Part shown: piece after piece, positions 1 through 8,812 of the stretch | How the letters are laid out: each line of letters begins with the position of its first letter | Position numbering within the stretch: the first letter of the stretch is position 1 | Origin: Acidimicrobiaceae bacterium | Lineage (GTDB): Bacteria; Actinomycetota; Acidimicrobiia; Acidimicrobiales; RAAP-2 | Assembly: GCA_003169675.1 (NCBI GenBank) | Contig: PNAT01000197.1 | Location: 1-60,748, forward strand | Direction: 5' to 3' | Length of the DNA stretch: 60,748 bases | Program-made: the position numbers and the translations under genes | The notes under the pieces: generated by a model | What the model was told of the DNA's origin: nothing | Databases searched by the model: none | Seen by the model: the letters and a program-made list of their open reading frames with translations, nothing else

Positions 1-431
1 AGCCAGTAGCCCTGGCCGCTCGGGGTGGCCGCCATGCCGACGATGGCGCGGTTGAGGGTGAAAGCTCCGGCCGAGCCGTGGAAGGTGGCGTCGCCGAAAC
101 TGAAGATGCCGCCGTCGGAGGCCACCAGCCAGTAGCCCTGGCCGCTCGGCGTGGCCGCCATGCCGACGATCGGGGCCTCGGGACCACTCACGGCATTGGC
201 GCCCAAGGGGGTACTTCCAAAGGGGACAACCGAATCCGGGGGTGGTGCGGGGACGGCGTGCGGTGACCGGACCGTCGCCCCGGACCAGCTCTGGAGCGGG
301 GCCCAGCCCAGTGCCAGTACGGAGATGACGAGCAGGGGAACCAGGACCGCCCGCACCGGCGTGCGTCTCGGCACCGGCACCGGCACCGGCACCGGCACCG
401 GCACCACAATCGACGAGTTCATACGGGGCAT
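1..431 (-). CDS. SDGGIF-repeat secreted protein, 3' part missing
   Basis: Partial gene running off the left edge; only the first 143 or so residues are visible. Two in-frame ATGs (431 and 422) could start it; neither has a clear ribosome site. The N-terminus carries a Val-Pro dipeptide run, then a hydrophobic segment (signal peptide or anchor), then the start of 42-residue repeats with the core [11 protein letters not shown] and the ending GQGYWLV. The repeat is also visible in the DNA: bases 1-50 recur almost exactly at 127-175. Repeats of this type are common in secreted actinobacterial proteins and probably form a beta-propeller-like fold. The gene begins 11 bases after gatD stops, so it may be the last gene of that operon. 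The function is unknown; a cell-wall role is inferred only from position. Confidence 0.75.
   Translation of the reverse strand, partial: MPRMNSSIVVPVPVPVPVPVPRRTPVRAVLVPLLVISVLALGWAPLQSWSGATVRSPHAVPAPPPDSVVPFGSTPLGANAVSGPEAPIVGMAATPSGQGYWLVASDGGIFSFGDATFHGSAGAFTLNRAIVGMAATPSGQGYW
370..405. repeat. Hexanucleotide tandem repeat, 6 copies
   Basis: Six perfect copies of GGCACC. On the minus strand they encode the Val-Pro run near the N-terminus of the SDGGIF-repeat protein. Copy-number change by slippage would keep the reading frame and only lengthen or shorten the linker. Confidence 0.9.
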
Positions 432-441
432 GTCGGAACGC

Positions 442-1200
442 TCAGTGCACGCGGCGGCGTGGCCGAAATCGCCGTCGAGCCTGCCCCGCTACCCCGCCCA
501 AACGCTCCTGGCGGAGCTCCAGGGCCGCCCCGTCGTCGAGCGGGGGCAGGTCCCCCAGGTCCAGCGCCCACCCCAGGAGGAGGTCGGCCAGTGCGGGGTT
601 GCGCGCCAACACGGGGCCGTGGAGATAGGTACCGAGCACCCGCCCGGCGAGGGCACCCTCGGTGCCCGAGCCATCCCCGTTGCCGACACCCGCCGTGACC
701 CGGGCCAGAGGGACGGCGCTCTCTGCCAGCGTGGTGTGTCCCCCGTGGTTCTCGAAGCCGGTCAGCGTGGGCAAGCGGGGTGCGCCCTCGACCGTTTCGG
801 CCACCACCTCTCCCACCGCCCGTGGCCCGCTGCCATTGACCGTGGAGATGTCGAGCAGGCCGATGCCCTCATGCCGGTCGCCCCGGGCGTCGGGGTAGCT
901 GCGCCCCACGATCTGGTAGCCGGCGCAGACGGCCAAGACGACCGCCCCTTCCGCCACCCGCCGCGCCAACATCCCGTCGTCGTGCAGGGTGCGGGCGGCC
1001 CGGACCTGGGGCCCGTCCTCCCCGCCGCCAAGGCAGTAGATGTCGGCCCCGGGCAGCGCGCCATCCGACGGCGCCTGCAGCAATTCGACCTCGTGGCCCC
1101 GCCACTCGGCCCGCCGCGCCAGGATCAACCCGTTCCCGCCGTCGCCGTACGTCCCCAGGAGGTCGGGGTAGACGACGGCGATCCGCAGCGGGCCGCTCAT
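442..1200 (-). CDS. gatD: Lipid II isoglutaminyl synthase, glutamine amidotransferase subunit GatD
   Basis: A 252-residue class I glutamine amidotransferase of the GatD (CobB/CobQ-like) type. It would hydrolyse glutamine and pass ammonia to MurT, which amidates the D-glutamate of the lipid II stem peptide at the cytoplasmic face of the membrane. Visible features are the N-terminal LGTYGDGGN motif, the nucleophile Cys92 in VCAGYQ and the catalytic His194 in TYLHGPV. The start overlaps the murT stop by 4 bases, so the pair is translationally coupled, as is usual for murT-gatD. Pair and motifs make the assignment secure. Confidence 0.93.
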   Translation of the reverse strand: MSGPLRIAVVYPDLLGTYGDGGNGLILARRAEWRGHEVELLQAPSDGALPGADIYCLGGGEDGPQVRAARTLHDDGMLARRVAEGAVVLAVCAGYQIVGRSYPDARGDRHEGIGLLDISTVNGSGPRAVGEVVAETVEGAPRLPTLTGFENHGGHTTLAESAVPLARVTAGVGNGDGSGTEGALAGRVLGTYLHGPVLARNPALADLLLGWALDLGDLPPLDDGAALELRQERLGGVAGQARRRFRPRRRVH

Positions 1201-2447
1201 GAGCGGGCGGCCAGGAGGTGGTTGAAGGCCGTGTAGTTGGCGATGACGTCGATGACACGGGCGCTTCCCTCGGCCGCCGCGGCCACGGCGTCGACCGGAT
1301 CGGCGTGGGCCACGTGCGCCACCCCGGCGTAGTGCAGGCGGACCGAGAGGTCGCGGAAGCGCTCACCGGTTGCCACCACCACCCGCTCGCCCAGGCGCTC
1401 GAAGGGCACGTCCCACAGCCAACTGGGGTCGGCCCCGTCGGCGATCCGCGCGTTGATACTGACCACCACCGGCCCGTCATCTCCGGCCACCATGTCCAGC
1501 AACTCGCTCCACCCGGCCGGGTTCTTGGCCAGCATCAGGCGCGCCTGCGCGGGGCCGAAGGGGCAGACCGTGAATCGCCCGGCCACGTTCTCGACGCCCG
1601 ACATGGCGGCCAACGCCAGGGCGGCGTCAATCCCTCCGGCCTCAGCGGCCACCGCGGCCATGAGGGCATTGGCGTGGTTGAAGCGGCCCGGCAGCAACAG
1701 GGAGATGTCGTGGACCCGCCCGTCCGCCCACACCCCCCGGTGCGGTTCGGACGCGTCCTCGGAGAACTGCAGGCTGGCTTCGGGCGCCGGCCGGGCGAAG
1801 CCGCACCCGGCCGTGCACGTCCACGAGCCGTCGCCGCCAAAGGAGATACGCCCCTCGCAGGCGGGACACCCCGCGGCATCGAGGTGCCAGCGCGTCCCGG
1901 CCGCGACCCAGTGCACCTGCGCTGCCGCGCCGGCGCCCCACACCACCAGGGGATCATCTGCATTGGCTACCACCGCCGTGTGCGGCGCCGCGGCGAGGGC
2001 GGCCCGCCATCGCCCCGCCACCATGCGGACTTCGTTGGTGCGGTCCAGCTGGTCGCGCGACAGGTTGAGCAAGAGGACCACGTCGGCGGAAGTGGCCGAC
2101 AGCACGCGCGGGAGGTAGATCTCGTCGACCTCGAGCACGGCCTGTGTCGTCCGCCCCGCACCAACGAGGGCCGCCACGTGTCCCGGTGGCATATTCGATC
2201 CCGTTTCGTTGCTCACCACGTCGCCGCCGCCGGCGCCCAGGGCCACCGTCAGGAGGCGTGTCGTCGTCGTCTTGCCGTTGGTACCGGTGACCAGCGCCAC
2301 CCGCCGTCCCGCACTCAAGCGTTGGAGCAGCCACGGATCGACCTTCAGCCCGGCCCGCCCGCCAATCACCGTCCCGTGCCCCCGCCCGAGACGGCGTGAC
2401 GTCGCGTTGACGGTGCGCGTGGTGATGCGGGCCAGCCGATACCTCAC
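1197..2447 (-). CDS. murT: Lipid II isoglutaminyl synthase, Mur-ligase subunit MurT
   Basis: A 416-residue Mur ligase homologue. MurT activates the gamma-carboxylate of D-Glu in lipid II with ATP, and GatD supplies ammonia. The P-loop GTNGKTTTT lies at about residues 55-63. A four-cysteine zinc-ribbon insert (CPAC, then CTAGC about 17 residues later) marks MurT rather than MurC-F, and the C-terminal part matches the DUF1727 region. It overlaps the upstream HAD-PlsC gene by 4 bases (ATGA) and gatD by 4 bases, giving a tightly coupled three-gene unit. Confidence 0.93.
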   Translation of the reverse strand: MRYRLARITTRTVNATSRRLGRGHGTVIGGRAGLKVDPWLLQRLSAGRRVALVTGTNGKTTTTRLLTVALGAGGGDVVSNETGSNMPPGHVAALVGAGRTTQAVLEVDEIYLPRVLSATSADVVLLLNLSRDQLDRTNEVRMVAGRWRAALAAAPHTAVVANADDPLVVWGAGAAAQVHWVAAGTRWHLDAAGCPACEGRISFGGDGSWTCTAGCGFARPAPEASLQFSEDASEPHRGVWADGRVHDISLLLPGRFNHANALMAAVAAEAGGIDAALALAAMSGVENVAGRFTVCPFGPAQARLMLAKNPAGWSELLDMVAGDDGPVVVSINARIADGADPSWLWDVPFERLGERVVVATGERFRDLSVRLHYAGVAHVAHADPVDAVAAAAEGSARVIDVIANYTAFNHLLAARS

Positions 2448-3820
2448 GTAGGAGGTTTGGAGCGCGCCAGTTCCTCGGCCGTCGGCTCGTGGCGCACCCG
2501 TGACTCCGCGGGCAGCAGCGCGCTGATGGCGGACATGATCGTGGCGGTGTCAGTGACCGCGTCGGTCAGAGACAAGGGCAACGGCTTGCCCACTCGGATG
2601 GTGACCGCGGGGGGGTGCCGTACCAGCGTGACGTCGGGCAGGCGGGACGAACGGGGCCACACCTTCTCGGTCCCCCATAGGCCAATGGGCACCACCACGG
2701 CGCCCGTCGTGGCGGCCAGGCGCGCCGTGCCCGTCTTGCCGTGCAATTCCACGTCGAAGAAGGCCTGTCCGCGCGGAATGGTGCCCTGCGGCAGCACGAC
2801 CACCACCTCGCCCGCCTTGAGGGCGGACTCGGCGGCGCGGAGCGGAGACGACGATCCGCTGCCGCGGTTCACCGCGATCCCGCCGATGGCCTTGGCGATC
2901 GCCCCCACCACCGGCGCATCGAAGATCTCCAACTTGGCGAGGAAGCGGACCGGGCGACCGATGGCGGCGGCCACCAGCGCCAGTGCGGCCACGTCGAAGT
3001 AGCTGCGATGGTTGGCCGCCAGCAGGACGGGACCGCGAGCCGGCACGTTCTCCAGGCCGGCCATGTCGAAGCGCGCATACGGAAAGGAAGTCGGTCGGAC
3101 GAAGGGCCGGATCATGTGATACGGCTCGAGCCCCACCACGCTCGGCACCCCCGGCGGCCGGTCCCAGTACTCCTTGGGCCAGCGGCGGGCCGTGGCGATC
3201 AGCGTCAGTGAAGGGTCAGGGTTGACGGCGTGCGGCCAGCCGACGCTCGCCAGCAGCGGCACATCGAAGACGCTGTCGCTGCACGCGTGGCAGTCGGTCA
3301 GGTCGATGTCCTGGCCGTCGGCCCACTCACGCACAGCCCGCAGCTTGCCCGTCCCCCATACGAATCCCTCGTAGAGGCGGCCCGTGTAGCGCCCACCCTT
3401 GGTCTCGTAGGTGGTGGCGATGACGGCATCGAAGCCCAGCGCCTCGGCGAAAGGGGCGATCATGTCCACCGGCGTCGTGGTGGAGAGAACCAGCTGATGC
3501 CCTCCTTCCCGAAAGGCGGCCAGGTACTGCGGAGCGAAGGGAGCGACCAGCGCGGTGAGCGCCGGCACGGCACGCCGGCCGGCGGCCTGCACGTGGTCCT
3601 GGCGCCACCCCTTGGCCACCCGGGCCGCCGCCCGCACCAGGCCCATGGAGACGAGGTTCTCCCCCAGGCGGTCGTTGATGGCGTAGAGGATCTTGTCGCC
3701 CGGGAGCGAGCGCCCCTGGGGCAGGACGCCCTCGTCCATCAGGGCCTGATTGAGCGCCTGGCCCGAGGCGTGGCAGAGCAGCGTGCGGTCGAGATCGATG
3801 AAGACTGCGCTCTTGGCCAT
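2444..3820 (-). CDS. HAD-IB phosphatase fused to PlsC-type 1-acylglycerol-3-phosphate acyltransferase
   Basis: A 458-residue two-domain protein. The N-terminal half is a HAD hydrolase (motif I DLDRTLL at about residues 7-13; a serine-phosphatase-like HAD-IB fold). The C-terminal half is a PlsC acyltransferase with the NHRSYFD catalytic motif and a PQGTIPRG motif. Related actinobacterial fusions are annotated as bifunctional lysophosphatidate phosphatase/acyltransferases in phospholipid synthesis. The frame is open to 3931, but the HAD fold starts at the ATG at 3820. First gene of the murT-gatD operon. The substrate of each domain is not evident from the sequence. Confidence 0.87.
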   Translation of the reverse strand: MAKSAVFIDLDRTLLCHASGQALNQALMDEGVLPQGRSLPGDKILYAINDRLGENLVSMGLVRAAARVAKGWRQDHVQAAGRRAVPALTALVAPFAPQYLAAFREGGHQLVLSTTTPVDMIAPFAEALGFDAVIATTYETKGGRYTGRLYEGFVWGTGKLRAVREWADGQDIDLTDCHACSDSVFDVPLLASVGWPHAVNPDPSLTLIATARRWPKEYWDRPPGVPSVVGLEPYHMIRPFVRPTSFPYARFDMAGLENVPARGPVLLAANHRSYFDVAALALVAAAIGRPVRFLAKLEIFDAPVVGAIAKAIGGIAVNRGSGSSSPLRAAESALKAGEVVVVLPQGTIPRGQAFFDVELHGKTGTARLAATTGAVVVPIGLWGTEKVWPRSSRLPDVTLVRHPPAVTIRVGKPLPLSLTDAVTDTATIMSAISALLPAESRVRHEPTAEELARSKPPT

Positions 3821-4006
3821 GGGCGTCCAGCCTAAATCATCCGTCTTGAGCACCCCATCGGCATCCCGAAAGAGTCCGACAAAAAGGAGAAGGGACCGCC
3901 GGGGGGGAGGCGATCCCTTCTCGAGACTCACCAGGAGCTGGAGGGGGGTCCCGCTCCTGTGGTCTGTCGTCCATTGTGTCGGGCGCCGCTTAATCTGTCA
4001 AGCAGC

Positions 4007-4035
4007 TTCAAGAGATACCTCTCATCTGTTATTCT
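4007..4035 (+). promoter_or_regulatory. Candidate sigma-70 promoter for the LysR gene
   Basis: TTCAAG at 4007-4012 and TATTCT at 4030-4035 are separated by 17 bases. Transcription would begin near 4042, downstream of the first in-frame ATG (4038), which supports translation from 4083. The site lies in the divergent gap with the HAD-PlsC operon, where LysR proteins often bind. Confidence 0.4.
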
Positions 4036-4082
4036 GATTGAAACATGAACTGGAGCAAGCGTTTCCGGGAAAGAAGGCCCTG

Positions 4083-4991
4083 ATGGAGCTGAAACACCTG
4101 CAAGCACTCCTCGGCATTGCGGATACCGGGAGCTTTTCGGCTGCGGCCAAGTCGATCGGCACCGTGCAGTCCAACGTCTCGGCCCACATCGCCCGGCTAG
4201 AGCGCGAACTCGATACGCAACTGGTCGACCGCTCCTCCGGCCGCCTCACCGACGAGGGCGAGGTCATTGTCGGAAGAGCAAGGCGGGTCATGAACGAGCT
4301 AGACGCCATGGTGGCCGACGTCACCGCCCTGCGCCAGGAGGTGGTGGGGACCGTCAGGCTCGGCATGATCGGCACCACCGGCCGCTGGCTGGTGCCCCAG
4401 CTCTTCGACCTCCTGCGCCTCCGCCACCCCCACATCCACCTCAACATCGCCGAGGGCTCGAGCCTCCAACTGGAGCGCCAGCTCGCCTCGGGCCAGCTCG
4501 ACCTGGCCGTCGTCACCTTCCCGTTGAGCGGCGATGAGGTCATGGCGGCCGACCTCTTCAATGAGGACATCGTGCTGATCGTGCCCCGAGGTCATCCTTT
4601 GGGCGAAGCGACCTCCCTTCCCCTCAGCCGCCTGGCCGACATAGAACTCCTGCTCCCCGCACCCGGCACGGCCCTGCGGGCCGAAATCGACAGCGCCGTC
4701 GGACCGGCCCGGGTGGTGCTGCGCCCGGCCATGGAGCTCGACGGGGTGCGCCTGATCGCCTCGCTGGCCTTCGACGGGTACGGGCCGGCCATCCTGCCGG
4801 CCACCGCCATCCCGGGGCATTTGCGGGAGGAGTTCATCCTGATTCCACTCGAAGGGATGCCCCGCCGCCGGGTTGGGGTCGCTCAGAGGAGGCGCGGCCT
4901 CCCCGCGGCGCCGGTGCGGGCGGTGATCGACGTGCTCGGGCAGGTGGTCCACGATCCCCTCTCCATGCCCGAGGGCATCTACCCGAACTGA
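4083..4991 (+). CDS. LysR-family transcriptional regulator
   Basis: 302 residues from the ATG at 4083, which is preceded by a purine-rich GGGAAAGAAGG; an ATG at 4038 is in frame but lies before the predicted transcription start. The N-terminal winged helix (about residues 2-60) has the LysR pattern, with SFSAAAKSIG and SNVSAHIARLERELD. The periplasmic-binding-like effector domain follows, beginning GTVRLGMIGT. It is divergent from the HAD-PlsC/murT/gatD operon, which it may control. Its stop abuts the stop of the convergent GNAT gene (TGATCA). The effector is unknown. Confidence 0.9.
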   Translation: MELKHLQALLGIADTGSFSAAAKSIGTVQSNVSAHIARLERELDTQLVDRSSGRLTDEGEVIVGRARRVMNELDAMVADVTALRQEVVGTVRLGMIGTTGRWLVPQLFDLLRLRHPHIHLNIAEGSSLQLERQLASGQLDLAVVTFPLSGDEVMAADLFNEDIVLIVPRGHPLGEATSLPLSRLADIELLLPAPGTALRAEIDSAVGPARVVLRPAMELDGVRLIASLAFDGYGPAILPATAIPGHLREEFILIPLEGMPRRRVGVAQRRRGLPAAPVRAVIDVLGQVVHDPLSMPEGIYPN

Positions 4992-5594
4992 TCAGGCGGC
5001 GGGCCGCGGCTCGCGCCACATGGTCCAGATCTTCGGACCCCCGCCGGGGAGAGGCACTTCCTTGACCACCTCGAAGCCGTGCCGGCGGTAGAAGGGCACG
5101 TTGCGTTCCTTGGACGACTCAAGATACGCCGGCAACCCCTCGACGTCGCAGTGCTCGAGGACGGGGCGCATGAGCGCGCTGCCCACACCCTGGCCCTGCA
5201 CCTCCTGCGCCGTGCCCAACGTGGCCAGGTACCAGTGCGGCTCGTGCGGGTGCAGGCTCTCGATCAGGTTCAACATGCGCAGGGTGGTGGCGAGATGCGT
5301 CGCCACGAAGGGGAGGACCGCCAGCTGCGTGGTGACGGCCTTGACGCCGGTGAGCAAGGGCTTGCCGGCCGGTGCCCAGATAGCCGCACCCTCATAACCA
5401 TCTGTCGTGTAGCAGCCCCCGAAGGGGAGGTAGTCGGCCCGCATCTGCGTGGAGAAGTAGCGGCGCAGCCCCTCGGTTCGACGGGCCTCGTTGCGGAAGA
5501 TGTGCAGGATCACCGGGTCGTCGAAGAACGTGCGGATGAGTTGGGCCGCCATGGCGTCCACATCGGGCGCGGTGGCACGCCGGACTACGGGCAC
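4992..5594 (-). CDS. GNAT-family N-acetyltransferase
   Basis: A 200-residue GNAT protein starting at GTG 5594. It has the acetyl-CoA-binding core (WYLATLGTAQEVQGQGVGSAL, motif A) and a C-terminal FYRRHGFEVVKEV segment typical of the fold. It overlaps the end of the upstream acyltransferase gene by 10 bases, so the two are co-transcribed. The substrate cannot be told; small-molecule amine acetylation is the usual role of this subgroup. Confidence 0.85.
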   Translation of the reverse strand: MPVVRRATAPDVDAMAAQLIRTFFDDPVILHIFRNEARRTEGLRRYFSTQMRADYLPFGGCYTTDGYEGAAIWAPAGKPLLTGVKAVTTQLAVLPFVATHLATTLRMLNLIESLHPHEPHWYLATLGTAQEVQGQGVGSALMRPVLEHCDVEGLPAYLESSKERNVPFYRRHGFEVVKEVPLPGGGPKIWTMWREPRPAA

Positions 5595-7744
5595 GGGAGA
5601 TCCGCGAACCAGGTGGGCGTTGGCGGCGGCAGGGGTCCCGCCCAGGCCCCGCCCGGTGACGTGGTGGCGTGGGCCTGTCCGAGAGCGATCATGTCCGGCA
5701 GGAGTTGCAGCCCCACGTAGGAGCCACCGGACTGGGAGAAGTGAACCCCGTCGGTGCAGCGCAGGCTCACCGGTCCGATGCTGCCGGCGTACTGGTGCCC
5801 CAGTGAGACCACCAGGTTGAGGTCGTAGACGAAGACCCGGCCCCCGATCGAATCAGCCACTGTCCGCATCGTCGAATTGTCGATGTCCACGCGGCTGGTC
5901 TGGTCCTCGGGCCAGATGCCTCCGGACGGCATCGAGCCGCTGCTGTAGTACGGGGAGGTCAACAGAACGACCGTCGCCCCGCGTGAGCCCAGCACCTCAG
6001 CCCCCTGGCGATAGCGGCTCTCCAGGTAGCGGTCGAACGAAGCTTGGCCGATGGACTGCCAATGCCCGTTCACCTTCTGGTCGAAAGTCTCACCCCGGGC
6101 GGCGTAGAGCACCACGTCGGGGTTGTACGCGTCCACCCATTTCCGCCACTGGTTGAACAGGGCATCGGGATTGCTGGAGTTGCAGGGGGGGCCGGGGGGC
6201 AGGTCGTAGAAGAGAACCCGGATCTCCTGCTGCTCGGTGACCGAGCACCCGGGAATGCCCTCGTTGACGATCTGCACGTTGGCATTGGCGGCCAATTGCG
6301 CCAAACCCACGCCGAGCGTGGCAACAATGGAGTCACCCACCAGCAGGACCTTGACCCGCTTGGCCGGCCCGACCACCGGAGGCACCGTGCTCAGCGCCGT
6401 GGGTTGCGGCGCCGTACCCGGCTGGGTCGATCCCAAGGGACCCCCAAGCACCGTGGCCCCCACCGGCACCAGCGTGCTCGCACAGATGGCCCCGATGGCC
6501 ACCGCCGCCCCGACCGGGCCGGCCACCCACGAGCGCCACTCCGAGAGGGCACCCCGCCGGATGGGCACCTCGATGTAGCGGGCACTCAACGCCGCCACAG
6601 AGACGGTCACGGCCACCCGGGCCGCGAAGAGGGGGTAGACGCCCCAGTGCAGGCGGGACCCTGACATCACCAGCAGGACCGGCCAGTACCACAGGTACAC
6701 CCCATAGGAAATCCTTCCCAACGACGGCAACGGGGCGATCTCGAGCAGCCGGGCTGCGGGACCCTTGGGGGCGGACACCGCCCCGAGCACCAACATTGCG
6801 GCGGCGAGGCTGGCCACCAGGAAGCCGCCCGAGAAGGCGAACGTCGAGGCCTTGGGCACGTTGGCCCACAACACCGCCGTCCCTAGGATCCCGAGCACCC
6901 CCAGCACGGTGGCGAGTTGCACGAATCGTGGCCGTTCGCTCTCCTTCTTCCACAGCGCCAGGCCGGAGGCCAGGGCCGCCCCCACCAACAGCGCCTGGGC
7001 CCGGCTGTCGGTGCCGTAGTACGCCCGGTCTGTGTAGCCGTCAGGGGCCAAGAAGGCCATCAGGAGGGCCGAGCCCAGCGCCCCGAACGAGGACAGCAGG
7101 AAGAGGAGGTGCAGCCGCCGTCGCCGGGCCCACCCAGGATCACGGTCGGTGGCCCTCGAAGCCAGCAGCGAGATCCGCCCCCCGCCCAGCATCTGCACGG
7201 TCTCTCCCCGCAGTCTCCGGCGGGCCCCGAGGCCCAGGACCGCCAGCACCACCAGCGGCCACACCAGGTAGAACTGCTCCTCGATGGCCAGCGACCAGGT
7301 GTGCAGGAGCGGCGAGGGCCCCGAGGCCAGCGAGAAGTAGGCCACCCCGTTGTGGATGGAGTACCAGTTGGAGGCGTAGAAGACGGTGGACAAGGCGTCC
7401 CCAATGATGTTCGTCGTGGCCAGCAGGCGGGGGACGGCGGCCAGCACCACGCCGACCGTGGCCACCAGGAGGAAGAGCGCCGGCAACAGGCGCCGGGCCC
7501 GCCCGGCCCAGAACCGGGTCAGCTTGATGGTGCCCGAGGCCGCCCACTCGGTCACCAGCAGGGACGTGATGAGGTACCCCGAGAGCACGAAGAAGGTGTC
7601 GACGCCGTAGAAACCGCCGGGCGCCCAGCTCAGACCGGTGTGGAAGGCGATGATGGCGAGCACGGAGAGGGCCCGGATGCCATCGAGGCCGCCGATGTGA
7701 CCCAGCCTGGGACGGCCGTCCAGTGCGTTAGCGTCCGTGCTCAT
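5585..7744 (-). CDS. Acyltransferase-3 (OafA/YrhL type) with C-terminal SGNH domain
   Basis: A 719-residue membrane protein. The N-terminal half (about residues 15-400) is an acyltransferase-3 domain with about ten membrane segments, opening with GLDGIRALSVLAIIAFH. The C-terminal half is an extracytoplasmic SGNH hydrolase-like domain with the GDS block (LLVGDSIVATLG) and a terminal DGVHFSQSG Asp/His block. Proteins of this layout O-acetylate cell-wall or surface polysaccharides, moving acyl groups across the membrane. The frame is open to 8059, but the ATG at 7744 opens the domain and keeps clear of the divergent oxidoreductase. A GNAT gene overlaps the 3' end. Confidence 0.9.
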   Translation of the reverse strand: MSTDANALDGRPRLGHIGGLDGIRALSVLAIIAFHTGLSWAPGGFYGVDTFFVLSGYLITSLLVTEWAASGTIKLTRFWAGRARRLLPALFLLVATVGVVLAAVPRLLATTNIIGDALSTVFYASNWYSIHNGVAYFSLASGPSPLLHTWSLAIEEQFYLVWPLVVLAVLGLGARRRLRGETVQMLGGGRISLLASRATDRDPGWARRRRLHLLFLLSSFGALGSALLMAFLAPDGYTDRAYYGTDSRAQALLVGAALASGLALWKKESERPRFVQLATVLGVLGILGTAVLWANVPKASTFAFSGGFLVASLAAAMLVLGAVSAPKGPAARLLEIAPLPSLGRISYGVYLWYWPVLLVMSGSRLHWGVYPLFAARVAVTVSVAALSARYIEVPIRRGALSEWRSWVAGPVGAAVAIGAICASTLVPVGATVLGGPLGSTQPGTAPQPTALSTVPPVVGPAKRVKVLLVGDSIVATLGVGLAQLAANANVQIVNEGIPGCSVTEQQEIRVLFYDLPPGPPCNSSNPDALFNQWRKWVDAYNPDVVLYAARGETFDQKVNGHWQSIGQASFDRYLESRYRQGAEVLGSRGATVVLLTSPYYSSGSMPSGGIWPEDQTSRVDIDNSTMRTVADSIGGRVFVYDLNLVVSLGHQYAGSIGPVSLRCTDGVHFSQSGGSYVGLQLLPDMIALGQAHATTSPGGAWAGPLPPPTPTWFADLPCP

Positions 7745-7825
7745 GCTGAGCCGCAAGATACCGCCCGCCGACCCCCCCACTCCGACACCCCTTCCCACCC
7801 CCACCTTTGCCCCGGCGGCGTCGTG

Positions 7826-8812
7826 GTGAGGATCGGCATCCTGGGGGCGGCCCGCATTGCACCATCCGCGCTCATCCGGCCCACCCACCGCACGGGACGA
7901 GCCACGGTGACCGCCGTCGCCGCCCGGGACCGGTCCAAGGCGGACGCATTCGCGCGCAAGCACAAGATCCCTCGCGTCTACGACAGCTACACCGCTCTCG
8001 TCGACGACCCCGACCTCGATGCCGTCTACATCCCCCTCCCCAACGGCCTCCATGGCCACTGGACCTTGGAAGCCCTACGGGCCGGCAAGCACGTCCTGTG
8101 CGAGAAGCCCTTCACCGCGAACGCCGACGAGGCACGTGTGGTGGCCGAGGCGGACGCCGCCCATCCCGGCCTGGTGGTCATGGAGGCCTTTCACTATCAG
8201 TACCACCCGCTGGCCCACCGCCTGGTCGAGATCGTCCAGTCGGGCGAGCTGGGCATCATCGAGTCGATCGACATTGCCTTCTCGGCCCCCCTGGCCAAGC
8301 GCGGCGACATCCGCTACCAGCTCGACCTGGCCGGCGGAGCCATCATGGACATGGGCTGCTACCCGATCTCGCTGCTGCGCCTGCTGGCCGCCGGCCCCCG
8401 CGTCATCAGCGCCACAGCCAAGCTGTCCTCGCCCGGCGTCGACCGCGCCATGGACGCCCGCTTCTCGCTCCCCGAAGGCGGCACGGCCCGCATCCGCTGC
8501 TCCATGTTCTCCACCTCGGTCCTGCGCATGCACGCCAAGGTCACGGGCAGCCTGGGCACGCTCAGCGTCTTCAATCCCTTCGCCCCCCACTTCGGCCACC
8601 GGGTCAAGGTGACCACCGGCACGGACACCCGCAAGGAGCGCTTCAGCCGACGGGCCACCTACGACTACCAGCTCGAAGCTTTTGCCCATGCCGTCGAAGA
8701 CGGTGCGTCCTTCCCGACCACCGCGACCGACGCCATTCGCACCATGGAGCTCATCGACGCCACTTATGTGGCGGCCGGACTCCCGCTGCGCCAACCGACC
8801 GTCGCCTCCTAG
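7826..8812 (+). CDS. Gfo/Idh/MocA-family NAD(P)-dependent oxidoreductase
   Basis: 328 residues from GTG 7826 (GTG 7823 is an alternative); the Rossmann motif GILGAARIA follows at once. EKPF (the family EKP motif) lies at about residues 92-95 and the substrate-domain motif GGAIMDMGCY follows. The family oxidises or epimerises sugars, inositols and related alcohols in the cytosol. The last base of its TAG stop is the first base of the tldD GTG start, so tldD translation is coupled to it. The substrate is unknown. Confidence 0.88.
   Translation: MRIGILGAARIAPSALIRPTHRTGRATVTAVAARDRSKADAFARKHKIPRVYDSYTALVDDPDLDAVYIPLPNGLHGHWTLEALRAGKHVLCEKPFTANADEARVVAEADAAHPGLVVMEAFHYQYHPLAHRLVEIVQSGELGIIESIDIAFSAPLAKRGDIRYQLDLAGGAIMDMGCYPISLLRLLAAGPRVISATAKLSSPGVDRAMDARFSLPEGGTARIRCSMFSTSVLRMHAKVTGSLGTLSVFNPFAPHFGHRVKVTTGTDTRKERFSRRATYDYQLEAFAHAVEDGASFPTTATDAIRTMELIDATYVAAGLPLRQPTVAS

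Noticed and set aside
1-175. Direct repeats 126 bases apart, possibly CRISPR or transposon-related
   Set aside because: They encode SDGGIF protein repeats in frame; no spacers or element ends.
151-2399. Long plus-strand open frames opposite gatD and murT
   Set aside because: They mirror the codon pattern of the minus-strand genes, which carry clear MurT/GatD motifs.
6917-7825. Upstream extension of the Gfo/Idh/MocA frame
   Set aside because: It overlaps the acyltransferase on the other strand and has no dehydrogenase similarity; the Rossmann start follows GTG 7826.
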